DNA from: Streptomyces chartreusis
Lineage (GTDB): Bacteria; Actinomycetota; Actinomycetes; Streptomycetales; Streptomycetaceae
DNA: 64,000 nucleotides
Assembly (NCBI RefSeq): GCF_008704715.1
Contig: NZ_CP023689.1
Location: forward strand, 434,001 to 498,000
Direction of reading: 5' to 3'
The notes under the pieces were generated by a model. That model worked only from the letters and a program-made list of their open reading frames with translations, was not told where the DNA came from and ran no database searches. Each line of letters opens with the position of its first letter. Within the stretch, counting starts at the first letter, position 1. The translations under genes were made by a program, and so were the position numbers. This document shows, piece by piece, positions 25,957-34,461 of this stretch.

Positions 25957-26006
25957 CACCCTCGCCGCCGAACGGCCCGCACGGGCCGACCGAGAAAGGA
26001 CAGGCC

Positions 26007-26423
26007 ATGGCACGGCCCGACCACGTACCCGCTGCCAACACGTGCACGGCACCGCCACGAGAGCCGGGCTCGCTCCGCCCGGCGCGGACCGAGGGCACCA
26101 TGAACGGCATGAGCCGCACCACGGTCGTCAACATGAAGGGGCATCGGGACGACCCCGACTACGCGGACGTCGTCTATGTCGGCCGCGCGATGCACCGCGG
26201 TGGCTGGGACCTCGCGGGCTCTCCGCTCGCGAGTCCCTTCCGGCCGGGACGGGACGGCACCCGGGAAGCGGTGGTCGAGAGGTACCGCGCGCATCTGCTG
26301 AGCCGTCCCGACCTGCTCGCCCTGCTGCCCGCCCTGCGCGGCCGCAGGCTCGGCTGCTGGTGCGTCCCGCAGGCGTGCCACGCCCAGGTCATCGCCGAAC
26401 TGGCCGACTCGCTCGGGGCGTAG
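26007..26423 (+). CDS. DUF4326 domain protein
   Basis: A 138-residue protein. Residues ~38-138 form DUF4326: VVNMKGHRDDPDYADVVYVGRAM, then SPLASPFRPGRDGTREAVVERYRAHLL, and a C-terminal GRRLGCWCVPQACHAQVIAEL with Cys-x-Cys ... Cys-His that could bind a metal. The family is common in phages and actinomycetes and its function is unknown. ATG 26007 with AGAAAGGA upstream is preferred; ATG 26100 would trim ~31 disordered residues and is also possible. Confidence 0.8.
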   Translation: MARPDHVPAANTCTAPPREPGSLRPARTEGTMNGMSRTTVVNMKGHRDDPDYADVVYVGRAMHRGGWDLAGSPLASPFRPGRDGTREAVVERYRAHLLSRPDLLALLPALRGRRLGCWCVPQACHAQVIAELADSLGA

Positions 26424-26445
26424 CGGGGCCACCGGTCCAGCTCTC

Positions 26446-28302
26446 TCAGGTGTCCCCCGCGAAACGCCTGGCCACGCCCAGCGCTGCCGCCATGATGCTG
26501 AGCTGCGGATTCACCTCGGGGCAGCTCGGCAGTACGGATCCGTCGGCGATCAGTACGCCGTGCACGCCCCGCAGACGTCCCTCCGCGTCGGCGGGTGACC
26601 GCTCGGAATCCGCCCCGGCGGCGACCGAACCCGTGGGATGGAACGCGGACACATGCAGCTGACGCACCGTCACCGTGTCGAGCAGTGAGTCCAGTTCGTC
26701 CATGGTGCGGGCACGCGGAGCGTGCGGGACACCTGTCAGCACCTCCTCGGCGCCCGCCGCGAACAGCAGGCGGCCCATGGCCCGTTGGGCGCGCAGCAGG
26801 CGCTCGGCGTCGTGGGGCGCGAGGTCGTAGCGGAGCAGGGTGCGGTCGCGGCCGAGGACACGGCCGGAGGGCCGGTCGGCGATCATCGCGCCGAATGTGG
26901 CCAGTTGTTCCGTCCCGTCGATCTCGCGCCGCAGTTCGCGTCCGACGCCCGGCAGGACGAACGAGCTCATGCCCGGGGGCGCGGCGGTGGCTTCGATCAG
27001 GATGCCGTCGGCGTGCAGTTCCTCCACTCCTACGCTCTGCAGGACCCCTTGCCAGCCGGTGACCGGGCTGCTGAAGCGGCCGGCGACACTGATGGCGGGG
27101 TGGACGCTGAGGTTCCGGCCGATGCCGGGGTGTCCACCGAGGCCCGAGCGACGCAGGAGTTGCGGGGCCTGCAGTGCGCCGGCGGCGACCACGACCAGCG
27201 GGCTGAGGATCTCCAGTCGGCTGCCGTCGGGGCGGCTCACGACGACTCCGGCGGCCCGCGCACCGCCCGGCCGGTCGCGGTCGGTGAGGATCCGCAGGAC
27301 CCGGGCGCCTGTCACGATCGCGGCGCCGGCCGCGCAGGCGTCGGGGAGCACGGACAACTGGACGCTCTGCTTGGCGCCGGTGGGGCAGCCGACGACGCAC
27401 TGGCAGGAGCCGCGGCAGCCGGGCGCGTTGCGCCGCAGGGGCGCTGCGGCCCAGCCGAGTTCCTTCGCGCCTGCCAGCGCGAGCCGCCCGTTGTTGCCGA
27501 GGACGTCCAGTGGCTGGCGTGCCACGCGCAGGGTGCGTTCGGCCTCGTCGAGATGGGCGCCGAAGCCGTCGGCGACGTCGAAGCCGTGGTCGTCGAGCCA
27601 GCGGGTGACGACATGGTCCGGAGTGCGGTAGCAGGTGCCGGAGTTGACGACGGTGGTGCCGCCGACCGCACGGCCGACGGGCATGACCAGCGGTGGATTG
27701 CCGAGGGCGATCGTGGCACCGCCGTCCCGGTAGAGATCGGTGAAGCGGTCGAGCGGAGCCCTGCGCGCGAAGGACGCGGTGGTGTGGTGTTCGCCCTCTT
27801 CCAGCACGACGACGCGCATGCCCGTGCGGGCCAGTGTCCTGGCGGCCATCGCGCCGCCCGCGCCGGATCCGACGATGACGGCGTCGGCGGTGGAACGGGT
27901 CGGCCAGTCGCTGGAGTGGGTGCAGTCCAGGGGCGGATCGTCGGGGGTGGGTCCGGCGTGTGCGGGGCTGTCGTGTGCGAGGCGTGCGGTGCCGGCGGCC
28001 AGCAGGACGGGCACCTTCACCGCGTCCAGGAGCGGCAGCAGTGCCCGGTGGGAGGCGAGCGACGCCATGACGTGTTCCCGTTCCGCGGCGCCGAGCGCGG
28101 GAAGCCGACGGCCGGTGCGGGCCATGGCGTAGGCGTTGATGGCCGTGGTCGCGCCGCGTATCGCGGCGCGGGTGTGGGCCGGCATGGCTTCCAGCAGTGT
28201 CTCGACCCGCCGGGGCACGGCCCGGGTCCACTCGGCGGTGCCGTCGTCCGCGAGCAGTGCCTCGGCAAGTGCGATGAGACCGGGGGACGTTGAGGGGCTC
28301 AT
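26446..28302 (-). CDS. GMC family FAD oxidoreductase
   Basis: A 618-residue flavoprotein of the glucose-methanol-choline oxidoreductase superfamily. After a ~135-residue helical extension, the FAD-binding motif VIVGSGAGGAMAARTLA is at residues ~143-157. A Cys-rich segment (C-x3-C-x-C-x3-C followed by PTGAKQS) resembles that of cholesterol oxidase-like and membrane dehydrogenase relatives. The C-terminal active-site histidine region is FHPTGSVAAG and the FAD end motif is VNPQLSIMAAA. It would oxidise an alcohol, possibly a lipid or sterol. ATG 28302 overlaps the upstream stop by 4 bp. The gene order FadR - hypothetical - GMC matches Rv0494-Rv0493c-Rv0492c in Mycobacterium tuberculosis, as I recall that locus. 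Confidence 0.9.
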   Translation of the reverse strand: MSPSTSPGLIALAEALLADDGTAEWTRAVPRRVETLLEAMPAHTRAAIRGATTAINAYAMARTGRRLPALGAAEREHVMASLASHRALLPLLDAVKVPVLLAAGTARLAHDSPAHAGPTPDDPPLDCTHSSDWPTRSTADAVIVGSGAGGAMAARTLARTGMRVVVLEEGEHHTTASFARRAPLDRFTDLYRDGGATIALGNPPLVMPVGRAVGGTTVVNSGTCYRTPDHVVTRWLDDHGFDVADGFGAHLDEAERTLRVARQPLDVLGNNGRLALAGAKELGWAAAPLRRNAPGCRGSCQCVVGCPTGAKQSVQLSVLPDACAAGAAIVTGARVLRILTDRDRPGGARAAGVVVSRPDGSRLEILSPLVVVAAGALQAPQLLRRSGLGGHPGIGRNLSVHPAISVAGRFSSPVTGWQGVLQSVGVEELHADGILIEATAAPPGMSSFVLPGVGRELRREIDGTEQLATFGAMIADRPSGRVLGRDRTLLRYDLAPHDAERLLRAQRAMGRLLFAAGAEEVLTGVPHAPRARTMDELDSLLDTVTVRQLHVSAFHPTGSVAAGADSERSPADAEGRLRGVHGVLIADGSVLPSCPEVNPQLSIMAAALGVARRFAGDT

Positions 28303-29693
28303 CGGTCGCCGACCTCCGCGTGGGCCGTGCCGGAGAGCCGCCACGCGGCCTCCTGCCGCCATCTGCCCCACCAGCGCTCCAGGCCCACCACCGCGTCGGC
28401 CGTCTCGCTGTTGCGGCAGACCGCGGGCGAGCCGTCGGGGTCGGTGTAGTCGAGTGCCAGGGTCCGCTCGGGCGGCTGGGTCACAGTGACCCGGATGCGG
28501 CGTCGGCCCACTCGGCCGGACACCCGCCACTCGGGCAGGTCGATGTCCGCGCGGAACCGGCCGAATCCCGCCCAGCCGACGGCGGTTCGCTCCGCTCGGC
28601 GCGGCCAGGTACGGCCGTTGTGCAGCAGGCGCAGGAACACCAGGGGCGGCAGCTTGTCGAGGCCGCGTCGCATGGACACGGCGGCCACGATCTCCAGGAC
28701 GTCGCCGCCGCCGAGGTCGGCGTGGAGCCAGGCCCAGCGTCGGGCGTTGCCGTGGCCGTAGATGCGGGCGCTCGCGCCGACGGCGTCGTCCAGCCGCAGT
28801 TCGTTGTCGCCGTACCGGACGGTTCCGTCGTAGCGGCAACGCGCGGCGGGCAGCATGTGGCTGGCCGGCAGCCAGGGGCGGCGCCAGGACCAGCGGGGGA
28901 AGGTGTGGACGGGCTCGCCGCGAGGTGTCTCGGTGAGCGACCAGGTGAACGAGCCCGCGGTGCCTGCGAGTCGGCCGGGACGGGCTTGGATGCCTTCGGC
29001 GGCGTAGCCCTCGGTCTGCTCCGTCCACGGTACGGGGCCGAAGCGCGCGTGTTCGGCGGGGCCGTCCTTGGGGAAGACGGCGACCCAGCCGTGCGCGTAG
29101 GCGGCGGAGCCGTCGGTGGGGGCGACGACTTCGTGGTGCAGCCAGACTCCGCTGCCGGTCGCGGGGTCGGTGAGGGTGGTGTACCAGACCTCCGTGCGCC
29201 CCGGTTTCCCGTCCCAGCGCGGCGCCAGATACCGATCGGCGGCCCCGTCGGTCGCGCGCGGGAAGCGGAAGCTCCCGAGGAAGGGCAGCAGGCCGGTGGT
29301 GACCGGGAAGCGCAGGGTGCCTTCGCCCACGCGATCACCGTCCTCGTACAGCGTGTACGGCAGCACGGTCAGCGAGGCGAGCGGCCGTGCGGGCGAGACG
29401 GACTTCCAGCCGTCCAGCACCAGGTGCCGCCCCTCCAGGGTGAAGGAGATGCGGTAGCGGATCCTGCGGCGGGCCAGGGGCGAGATCTCCATCTCCCCCA
29501 CGGCGTCGGCGTCGTCCGCCCGCCCGGCGATCCGCACCCGCCCGGTCACGTGCGCCTGCGTCGTGCGGTGCGGCAGCATCACGGCGTCGGCGCGGACCAC
29601 GAGGTCCAGTCGTACGGCCCGCTCGTGGTCCTCGTCGCTCAGCCGGGCGCGGCCCAGCATCGTCTCCTGGAACACCGTTCCGCGGGAGGTCAC
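28299..29693 (-). CDS. conserved hypothetical protein, Rv0493c-like by context
   Basis: A 464-residue soluble protein rich in beta strands and Trp (EVWYTTLTDPATGSGVWLHHEVV, WSWRRPWLPASHML, YGHGNARRWAWLHADLGGGDVLEIV). The pattern of two similar antiparallel halves resembles lipocalin/carotenoid 1,2-hydratase-like folds, which is an inference. It overlaps both neighbours by 4 bp (ATGA), placing it in a three-gene operon between a FadR-type regulator and a GMC oxidoreductase. This suggests handling or binding of a hydrophobic substrate for the oxidoreductase. No catalytic motif is evident. Confidence 0.75.
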   Translation of the reverse strand: MTSRGTVFQETMLGRARLSDEDHERAVRLDLVVRADAVMLPHRTTQAHVTGRVRIAGRADDADAVGEMEISPLARRRIRYRISFTLEGRHLVLDGWKSVSPARPLASLTVLPYTLYEDGDRVGEGTLRFPVTTGLLPFLGSFRFPRATDGAADRYLAPRWDGKPGRTEVWYTTLTDPATGSGVWLHHEVVAPTDGSAAYAHGWVAVFPKDGPAEHARFGPVPWTEQTEGYAAEGIQARPGRLAGTAGSFTWSLTETPRGEPVHTFPRWSWRRPWLPASHMLPAARCRYDGTVRYGDNELRLDDAVGASARIYGHGNARRWAWLHADLGGGDVLEIVAAVSMRRGLDKLPPLVFLRLLHNGRTWPRRAERTAVGWAGFGRFRADIDLPEWRVSGRVGRRRIRVTVTQPPERTLALDYTDPDGSPAVCRNSETADAVVGLERWWGRWRQEAAWRLSGTAHAEVGDR

Positions 29694-30406
29694 CGGGCAC
29701 CGTCCCGGCGTTCGCGGGAGGCCGCCAGTCCTTCGAGCATGATGCGTTCCGTCGCCGACAGGTAGGCGCCCGCGGCGACGTGTGCCGCCTCCTCGTCGCC
29801 TGCGGCCACGGCCTCGACGACCGGGGCCAGCCGGTCGTGTGCGGCCCGGGCGTCGAGGAAGGGCTCGACAAGGGCCGCACGCACGGGCAGGTAGGCGTTG
29901 AACAGGGTGTTGGTCAGCAGGACGTAGACCCTGTTGCCCGTGGCGCGGGCGAGCGCCCGGTGCACCTCGGCGTCCGCGAGCTGTACGTCCTCGCCGCCGT
30001 CCGCGTCCCCGACGGCCGTCATCAGGGCCCGCAGTTCGGCGATCTGGGCGGCCGTGGCGCGGGCGGCGGCGCGCTCCGCGATCAACGCGCCGATGCTGCG
30101 CCGCACTTCGAAGATCTCGCCGATCCAGTCGGGGCTGTGCCGCACCAGCATCGGCAGCAGATCCGCGCCGCCGAGCCGCAGGAAGTCCCGTACGCGGGTA
30201 CCCACCCCGTGCCGTGTCTCCAGCAGACCGGAGTGCACCAGCCGGCCGAAGGCATGCTTCAGGGTGGTGCGGTTGACCCCGAACCTGTCGGCCAGTTCAC
30301 GCTCGGGTGGCAGCATGCTCCCGGCCGGGTGACGCCCGGCGAGAATGTCCTCGCGCAGCCGCTTCTCCAGGACATCTACGGTCGTCTCGCGCGTCAGTGC
30401 TTCCAT
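29690..30406 (-). CDS. FadR-type GntR transcriptional regulator
   Basis: A 238-residue regulator. The GntR winged helix is at residues ~8-72 (LREDILAGRHPAGSMLPPERELADRFGVNRTTLKHAFGRLVHSGLL) and the C-terminal FCD domain at ~95-225 (EIFEVRRSIGALIAERAAARAT, with the metal-binding D..H..H pattern around DAEVHRALARATGN). FCD regulators sense acyl-CoAs or organic acids. ATG 30406 follows GGGAG. It is the first gene of the operon with the hypothetical and GMC genes, and a long inverted repeat just upstream probably mediates autoregulation. Confidence 0.9.
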   Translation of the reverse strand: MEALTRETTVDVLEKRLREDILAGRHPAGSMLPPERELADRFGVNRTTLKHAFGRLVHSGLLETRHGVGTRVRDFLRLGGADLLPMLVRHSPDWIGEIFEVRRSIGALIAERAAARATAAQIAELRALMTAVGDADGGEDVQLADAEVHRALARATGNRVYVLLTNTLFNAYLPVRAALVEPFLDARAAHDRLAPVVEAVAAGDEEAAHVAAGAYLSATERIMLEGLAASRERRDGAR

Positions 30407-30424
30407 CCCGGCTCCCGGCCTCGG

Positions 30425-30457
30425 CAGTGGTTGAGTGACTGAGCCACTGAACCACTG
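30425..30457. promoter_or_regulatory. 13-bp inverted repeat upstream of fadR-type gene
   Basis: Left arm 30425-30437 (CAGTGGTTGAGTG) pairs with right arm 30445-30457 (CACTGAACCACTG) at 12 of 13 positions around a 7-nt centre. The outer TGGT...ACCA is the theme of FadR-subfamily operators. It lies 18 bp upstream of the regulator start and 84 bp upstream of the divergent DMT transporter, so both may be controlled. Confidence 0.7.
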
Positions 30458-30540
30458 GAGTGACATCGCGTCAATAAGCCGGGCTTCGAGCGGCGTTCAC
30501 GGCATGCTCGGCCGGTGTCCCACGTCCGCCGATCCCAGAG

Positions 30541-31437
30541 GTGGCCACGCTGAACATCACGCTCTCCGTCGTGTTCGCGCTCTGCGCCGCGTCGAGCAAC
30601 GCCGTCGCGACGGTGTTGCAGCGCAAGGCGGCGCTCACCGTGCCGCAGTCCCAGGGATTCCGGGCGGGGCTGATCCTCGATCTGCTGCGGCAGCCCGTCT
30701 GGCTGGCCGGGATCCTCGCGGTGATCGCCGCCGCGGTCTGCCAGGCACTGGCGCTGGTGACCGGACCACTGACGATCGTGCAGCCGCTGTTCGTGCTGGA
30801 GCTGCCGCTCACGCTGATCGTGGCCTCGCTGCTGATGCGCCGTCATCTGGCGCGCAACGGCTGGCTGGCCGTGGCGGTGGTCGTGGCCGGCCTCGGGGTC
30901 GCGCTCGCCGCCGCCTCCCCCACGGGCAATCGCACCCATGTGGAACTGGACCGCTGGATCCCCGCGCTCGCGGTGTGCGCCGGAGTCGTCGCCACACTCG
31001 CCCTGGCCGCCTTCCGGCGCCCGGAGGGCCGTGCCCGGGCAGCCTTCCTGGGCGCCGCGACAGCGATCAGCTACGCGGTGACCGCGGCGCTGATGAAGGC
31101 GTCCACGCACATCCTCGACGAACAAGGGCTGGTGGCCTTCTTCTCCGCCTGGCAGACGTACGGATTCGCCGCGACCGGCGTGTGCGCGCTGCTGCTGCTG
31201 GAACACGCGATGCAGGCCGGACCGCTGGTCGCCTCACAGCCGGCGCTCACCCTCGGCGACGCGCTGGTGAGCCTCGCCCTCGGCATCACCCTGTACGAGG
31301 AGCAGGTCCGCTCCGGCTGGTGGCTGCTCCCCCAGCTCTTCGGCGTCGCCCTGATCGCCGCCGGGGTCCTCGCACTGTCGCGGATCCCACTCACCCAGTC
31401 ACTGGTGGCACCGGACGAGAAGGACCGGACGGTGTGA
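30541..31437 (+). CDS. DMT-superfamily (EamA-like) transporter
   Basis: A 298-residue membrane protein with ten hydrophobic helices in two similar halves, the layout of drug/metabolite transporters. The segments SVVFALCAASSNAVATVLQRKAA and ALVTGPLTIVQPLFVLELPLTLIVASLLMRR, and later QAGPLVASQPALTLGDALVSLALG, carry the conserved P-x-x-P/helix-break positions. Start GTG 30541 is weakly supported, with AGAGG too close. It is divergent from the FadR operon and may share its operator, suggesting export or uptake of a related metabolite. Confidence 0.85.
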   Translation: MATLNITLSVVFALCAASSNAVATVLQRKAALTVPQSQGFRAGLILDLLRQPVWLAGILAVIAAAVCQALALVTGPLTIVQPLFVLELPLTLIVASLLMRRHLARNGWLAVAVVVAGLGVALAAASPTGNRTHVELDRWIPALAVCAGVVATLALAAFRRPEGRARAAFLGAATAISYAVTAALMKASTHILDEQGLVAFFSAWQTYGFAATGVCALLLLEHAMQAGPLVASQPALTLGDALVSLALGITLYEEQVRSGWWLLPQLFGVALIAAGVLALSRIPLTQSLVAPDEKDRTV

Positions 31438-31443
31438 CGGGGC

Positions 31444-32175
31444 TCAGCGGTGCTCGGGGTTCTCCGCGCCCGGACGGCAGCCGGCGTCCCACTGCGAGCG
31501 CTGGTTGCCGCGGGCGGGGATGCCTCCGGAGCGCTTCAGCAGGGCGGCGACGTGCATGAGGTTCCAGGTCATGAAGGAGGTGTTGCGGTTGGTGAAGTCG
31601 TTCTCGGGGCCACCCGATCCCGGGTCGAGATACGACGGGCCGGGGCCGGCGACGCCGATCCAGCCGGCGTCCGCCTGGGGCGGGATCGTGTAGCCGAGGT
31701 GCTGGAGGCTGTAGAGCAGGTTCATCGCGCAGTGCTTCACGCCGTCCTCGTTGCCGGTGATCAGGCAGCCGCCGACCCGGCCGTAGTAGGCGTACTGTCC
31801 CTGGGAGTTGAGCAGGGACGAGCAGGCGTAGAGCCGCTCGACGACCTTCTTGGTGACGGAGCCGTTGTCGCCGAGCCAGATCGGGCCCGCGAGCACCAGG
31901 ATGTCCGCCGCCATCACCTGCTCGTACAGTGCGGGCCACTCGTCGGTCGCGAAGCCGTGCTCGGTCATGTCCGGATACACGCCGGGGGCGATGTCGTGGT
32001 CGACTGCCCGGATCTCGGAGGTGGTGACCCCGCACTCCATCATGATCGCCGCGCTCTTGTCGATCAGGCCCTGGGTGTGGCTGCGCTGCGGGGACGGCTT
32101 GAGGGTGCAGTTGATGTAGAGGGCCGTCAGGTCGTCGAAGCGGTACGTGGTCTCGCCGGAGGGTGAGTTCGCCAT
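31444..32175 (-). CDS. flavodoxin-like NAD(P)H-dependent FMN reductase
   Basis: A 243-residue protein of the flavodoxin/NADPH-dependent FMN reductase fold. The N-terminal strand and phosphate-loop region is ALYINCTLKPSPQRSHTQGLIDKSA, followed by ADILVLAGPIWLGDNGSVTKKVVERLYACSS, which is the FMN-isoalloxazine loop pattern P-x-W/Y-x-G-x-x-x-x-x-x-K. GRVGGCLITGNEDGVKHC follows. It likely reduces quinones, nitro compounds or azo dyes. ATG 32175 is chosen by domain start although no ribosome binding site is visible. It is divergent from the glucanase, and converges on the DMT gene with 6 bp between stops. Confidence 0.85.
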   Translation of the reverse strand: MANSPSGETTYRFDDLTALYINCTLKPSPQRSHTQGLIDKSAAIMMECGVTTSEIRAVDHDIAPGVYPDMTEHGFATDEWPALYEQVMAADILVLAGPIWLGDNGSVTKKVVERLYACSSLLNSQGQYAYYGRVGGCLITGNEDGVKHCAMNLLYSLQHLGYTIPPQADAGWIGVAGPGPSYLDPGSGGPENDFTNRNTSFMTWNLMHVAALLKRSGGIPARGNQRSQWDAGCRPGAENPEHR

Positions 32176-32280
32176 GAGGGAAGAGTCTCGCGCACGGTCT
32201 GATTTGTCCCGGTCCGACACCGTACAAACTTCATCCAACCGCTCCCACTTTATTGACATGTCCTTGACTCGGCGGGACTC

Positions 32281-32294
32281 TGAGAGCGCTCTCA
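32281..32294. promoter_or_regulatory. LacI-type palindrome TGAGAGCGCTCTCA
   Basis: A perfect 14-bp palindrome 67 bp upstream of the glucanase GTG. It matches the TGnGAGCGCTCnCA theme of Streptomyces LacI-family sugar repressors; CebR, the cellobiose regulator, binds TGGGAGCGCTCCCA. This predicts induction of the glucanase by an oligosaccharide. Confidence 0.75.
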
Positions 32295-32361
32295 AGAACG
32301 CAACGCTGCACAAGAACAGCACCAGCCAAGCTCCGTCCCCCCACTGACACGGAGGTCGAGA

Positions 32362-33561
32362 GTGTTACGGAGACTCAAGAAGCCCTTTGTGGCCATGGCC
32401 GCGGCATCCGCTCTGCTGGGCGGGGTGATCGGGCTCGCCGCGCCGGTGCCCGCTCAGGCGGCCGTGCCCGACACCATTCCACTGAAGATCACGAACAGTT
32501 CCGGCCGCAATGAGCCGGTCTACGTCTACAACCTCGGCACCCAGCTCTCGACCGGCCGGCAGGGCTGGGCCGACGCGGGCGGCACGTTCCACGCCTGGCC
32601 GGCCGGCGGCAATCCGCCGACCCCCGCACCGGACGCGTCGATTCAGGGCCCGGCGGCCGGGCAGTCGAAGACGATCCGGATTCCGAAGTTCTCGGGGCGG
32701 ATCTACTTCTCCTACGGCCGCAAGCTGGACTTCCGCCTCACCACCGGCGGCCTGGTGCAGCCGGCCGTGCAGAACCCGAGCGACCCCAACCGCGACATCC
32801 TGTTCAACTGGTCGGAGTACACACTCAACGACGCCGGGCTGTGGCTCAACAGCACCCAGGTCGACATGTTCTCCGCTCCGTACGCGGTCGGGGCGCAGCG
32901 GGCCGACGGCAGCACCGTGAACACCGGCCATCTCAGGTCCGGCGGCTACAACGCGGTCCTCAACGGGCTGCGTTCCCAGTCGGGCGGGTGGGGCGGCCTG
33001 ATCCAGACGCGCTCCGACGGCACCGTGCTGCGGGCCCTGTCCCCCGGTCACGGACTGGAGTCCGGCGCCCTGCCCGCGTCCGTGATGAACGACTACGTCA
33101 ACCGCGTCTGGCAGAAGTACGCCACGACGACGCTGACGGTCACGCCGTTCACCGACCAGCCGAACACCAAGTACTTCGGCCGGGTCTCGGGCAACGTCAT
33201 GAACTTCACCAACAGCTCCGGCGCGGTCGTCACGAGCTTCCAGAAGCCCGACGCGGACAGCATCTTCGGCTGCCACAAGCTGCTCGACGCTCCCAACGAC
33301 CTGGTCCGCGGCCCGATCTCCCGAACGCTGTGCGCGGGTTTGAACCGTTCGACCCTGCTGTCGAACCCCAACCAACCCGACACGTCCGCGGGGAACTTCT
33401 ACAAGGACGGGGTGACCAACCACTACGCACGGCTCATCCACGCGCAGATGCAGGACGGCAAGGCGTACGCGTTCGCCTTCGACGACGTCGGCAACCACGA
33501 GTCGCTCGTCCACGACGGCAATCCGCAGCAGGCGTATCTGACGCTGGATCCCTTCAACTGA
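32362..33561 (+). CDS. secreted GH64 beta-1,3-glucanase
   Basis: A 399-residue enzyme with a Sec signal peptide (RRLKK, hydrophobic core to ~residue 30, cleavage after AQA). The mature part begins DTIPLKITNSSGRNEPVYVYNLG, the thaumatin-like opening of glycoside hydrolase family 64, and contains GRIYFSYGRKLDFRL, the catalytic-region FNWSEYTLNDAGLWLNSTQVDMFSAPY, and DVGNHESLVHDGNPQQAYLTLDP near the end. GH64 enzymes release laminaripentaose from fungal and algal beta-1,3-glucan. GTG 32362 follows GGAGG. Codon 2 is TTA, rare in Streptomyces and read by the bldA tRNA. A LacI-type operator lies upstream and a hairpin downstream. Confidence 0.93.
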   Translation: MLRRLKKPFVAMAAASALLGGVIGLAAPVPAQAAVPDTIPLKITNSSGRNEPVYVYNLGTQLSTGRQGWADAGGTFHAWPAGGNPPTPAPDASIQGPAAGQSKTIRIPKFSGRIYFSYGRKLDFRLTTGGLVQPAVQNPSDPNRDILFNWSEYTLNDAGLWLNSTQVDMFSAPYAVGAQRADGSTVNTGHLRSGGYNAVLNGLRSQSGGWGGLIQTRSDGTVLRALSPGHGLESGALPASVMNDYVNRVWQKYATTTLTVTPFTDQPNTKYFGRVSGNVMNFTNSSGAVVTSFQKPDADSIFGCHKLLDAPNDLVRGPISRTLCAGLNRSTLLSNPNQPDTSAGNFYKDGVTNHYARLIHAQMQDGKAYAFAFDDVGNHESLVHDGNPQQAYLTLDPFN

Positions 33562-33586
33562 GTGAGCGCAAACGCTGACCGGTGTT

Positions 33587-33632
33587 CCGGGGCGGTTCAC
33601 AGGCGGCACCTGATGCCTGCGGACCGCCCCGG
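33587..33632 (+). terminator. two-tier hairpin after the glucanase gene
   Basis: An outer 10-bp perfect stem (CCGGGGCGGT 33587-33596 with 33623-33632) encloses an inner 5-bp stem (33600-33604 with 33615-33619). It starts 26 bp after the stop. Confidence 0.75.
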
Positions 33633-33717
33633 CCCAAATTCCGTGGTGCGCGGCGGGAGTTGACCGCTAGCCTCCGGCTGAGCGGAGCGACGTGGGTGAC
33701 CGCGAGGGGAGCCGGGC

Positions 33718-34437
33718 ATGGGGACCGAGCGCGTACGGAGCGACCGTCTGGGCCTGCTGCTGGAGCAGTTCGACTGCGCCAGGGAGCGAGCACAGGTGCG
33801 GCTGACGGGGCTCGGCGACGAGGAGCACCTGTGGGAGCCGGTACCCGACTGCTGGTCGATCCGGCGCCGGGAGGAGGCGGTGACGCCGAGAGCGTTCGGG
33901 CCGGGCGACTGGGTGCTCGACCAGGGCGCCCCGTACATCCCGGCCGGCGAGTACGCGGAGGTCGCCCGGCAGGCCGCCGACGGCATGTCCGTGGCCAAGA
34001 TCGCCGAGGACTGGAGCGTCGGTGTCGAGCAGGTCGAGGAGATCCTCCACCACACGGGCACGCCGGAGCACGAGGTGACCCCGGTGACGACGATCGCGTG
34101 GCGGCTTGCCCACCTGCACTACTGCTTCGCCGGGGAATGGGAGTGGACCTTCGGCGAACGCAGGGAGGATCCTAAGCAGTTGGTGGAATTCACCCCCGAC
34201 GCCGCCCTGGCACAGGAGCGGTTCTGGGCGGCCATCGACCGCTGGCGCGCCAGCGTCGGCACCGTGACCGACGAGCAGCTCGACATCGTCGGCTTCTCCC
34301 AGTACCCGTACGGCTCCGACGCCGGCGAGCCGTACCACGACGTGCTGTGGGGGGCGAACCTCGAGTTCATCCACCACATGGCGGAGATCGCCCTCCTGCG
34401 CGACCTGTGGCAGGCCCGCTTCGGGAGGCGCGGGTAG
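33718..34437 (+). CDS. DinB-family protein
   Basis: A 239-residue DinB/YfiT-like four-helix-bundle protein. The conserved elements are LLLEQFDCARERAQVRLTGLGDEEHLWEPVPDCWSIRR at the start (W-x-P ... W-S), TTIAWRLAHLHYCFAGEWEWTFG with a potential metal-binding His, and NLEFIHHMAEIALLRDLW at the end with the second His pair. DinB proteins are thiol-dependent S-transferases or of unknown role. An insert at residues ~60-115 (predicted helix-turn-helix-like DGMSVAKIAEDWSVGVEQVEEIL) enlarges it relative to the usual ~170 residues. Start ATG/GTG 33718 follows GGGAG. Confidence 0.82.
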   Translation: MGTERVRSDRLGLLLEQFDCARERAQVRLTGLGDEEHLWEPVPDCWSIRRREEAVTPRAFGPGDWVLDQGAPYIPAGEYAEVARQAADGMSVAKIAEDWSVGVEQVEEILHHTGTPEHEVTPVTTIAWRLAHLHYCFAGEWEWTFGERREDPKQLVEFTPDAALAQERFWAAIDRWRASVGTVTDEQLDIVGFSQYPYGSDAGEPYHDVLWGANLEFIHHMAEIALLRDLWQARFGRRG

Positions 34438-34461
34438 GGGCGTCGCTCATGACCGTCTGTT

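Noticed and set aside
26446..29028. An 860-residue reading of the GMC oxidoreductase with an extra N-terminus
   Set aside because: The extension overlaps the upstream gene out of frame and has no domain; ATG 28302 with GGAGG and a 4-bp overlap is the natural start.
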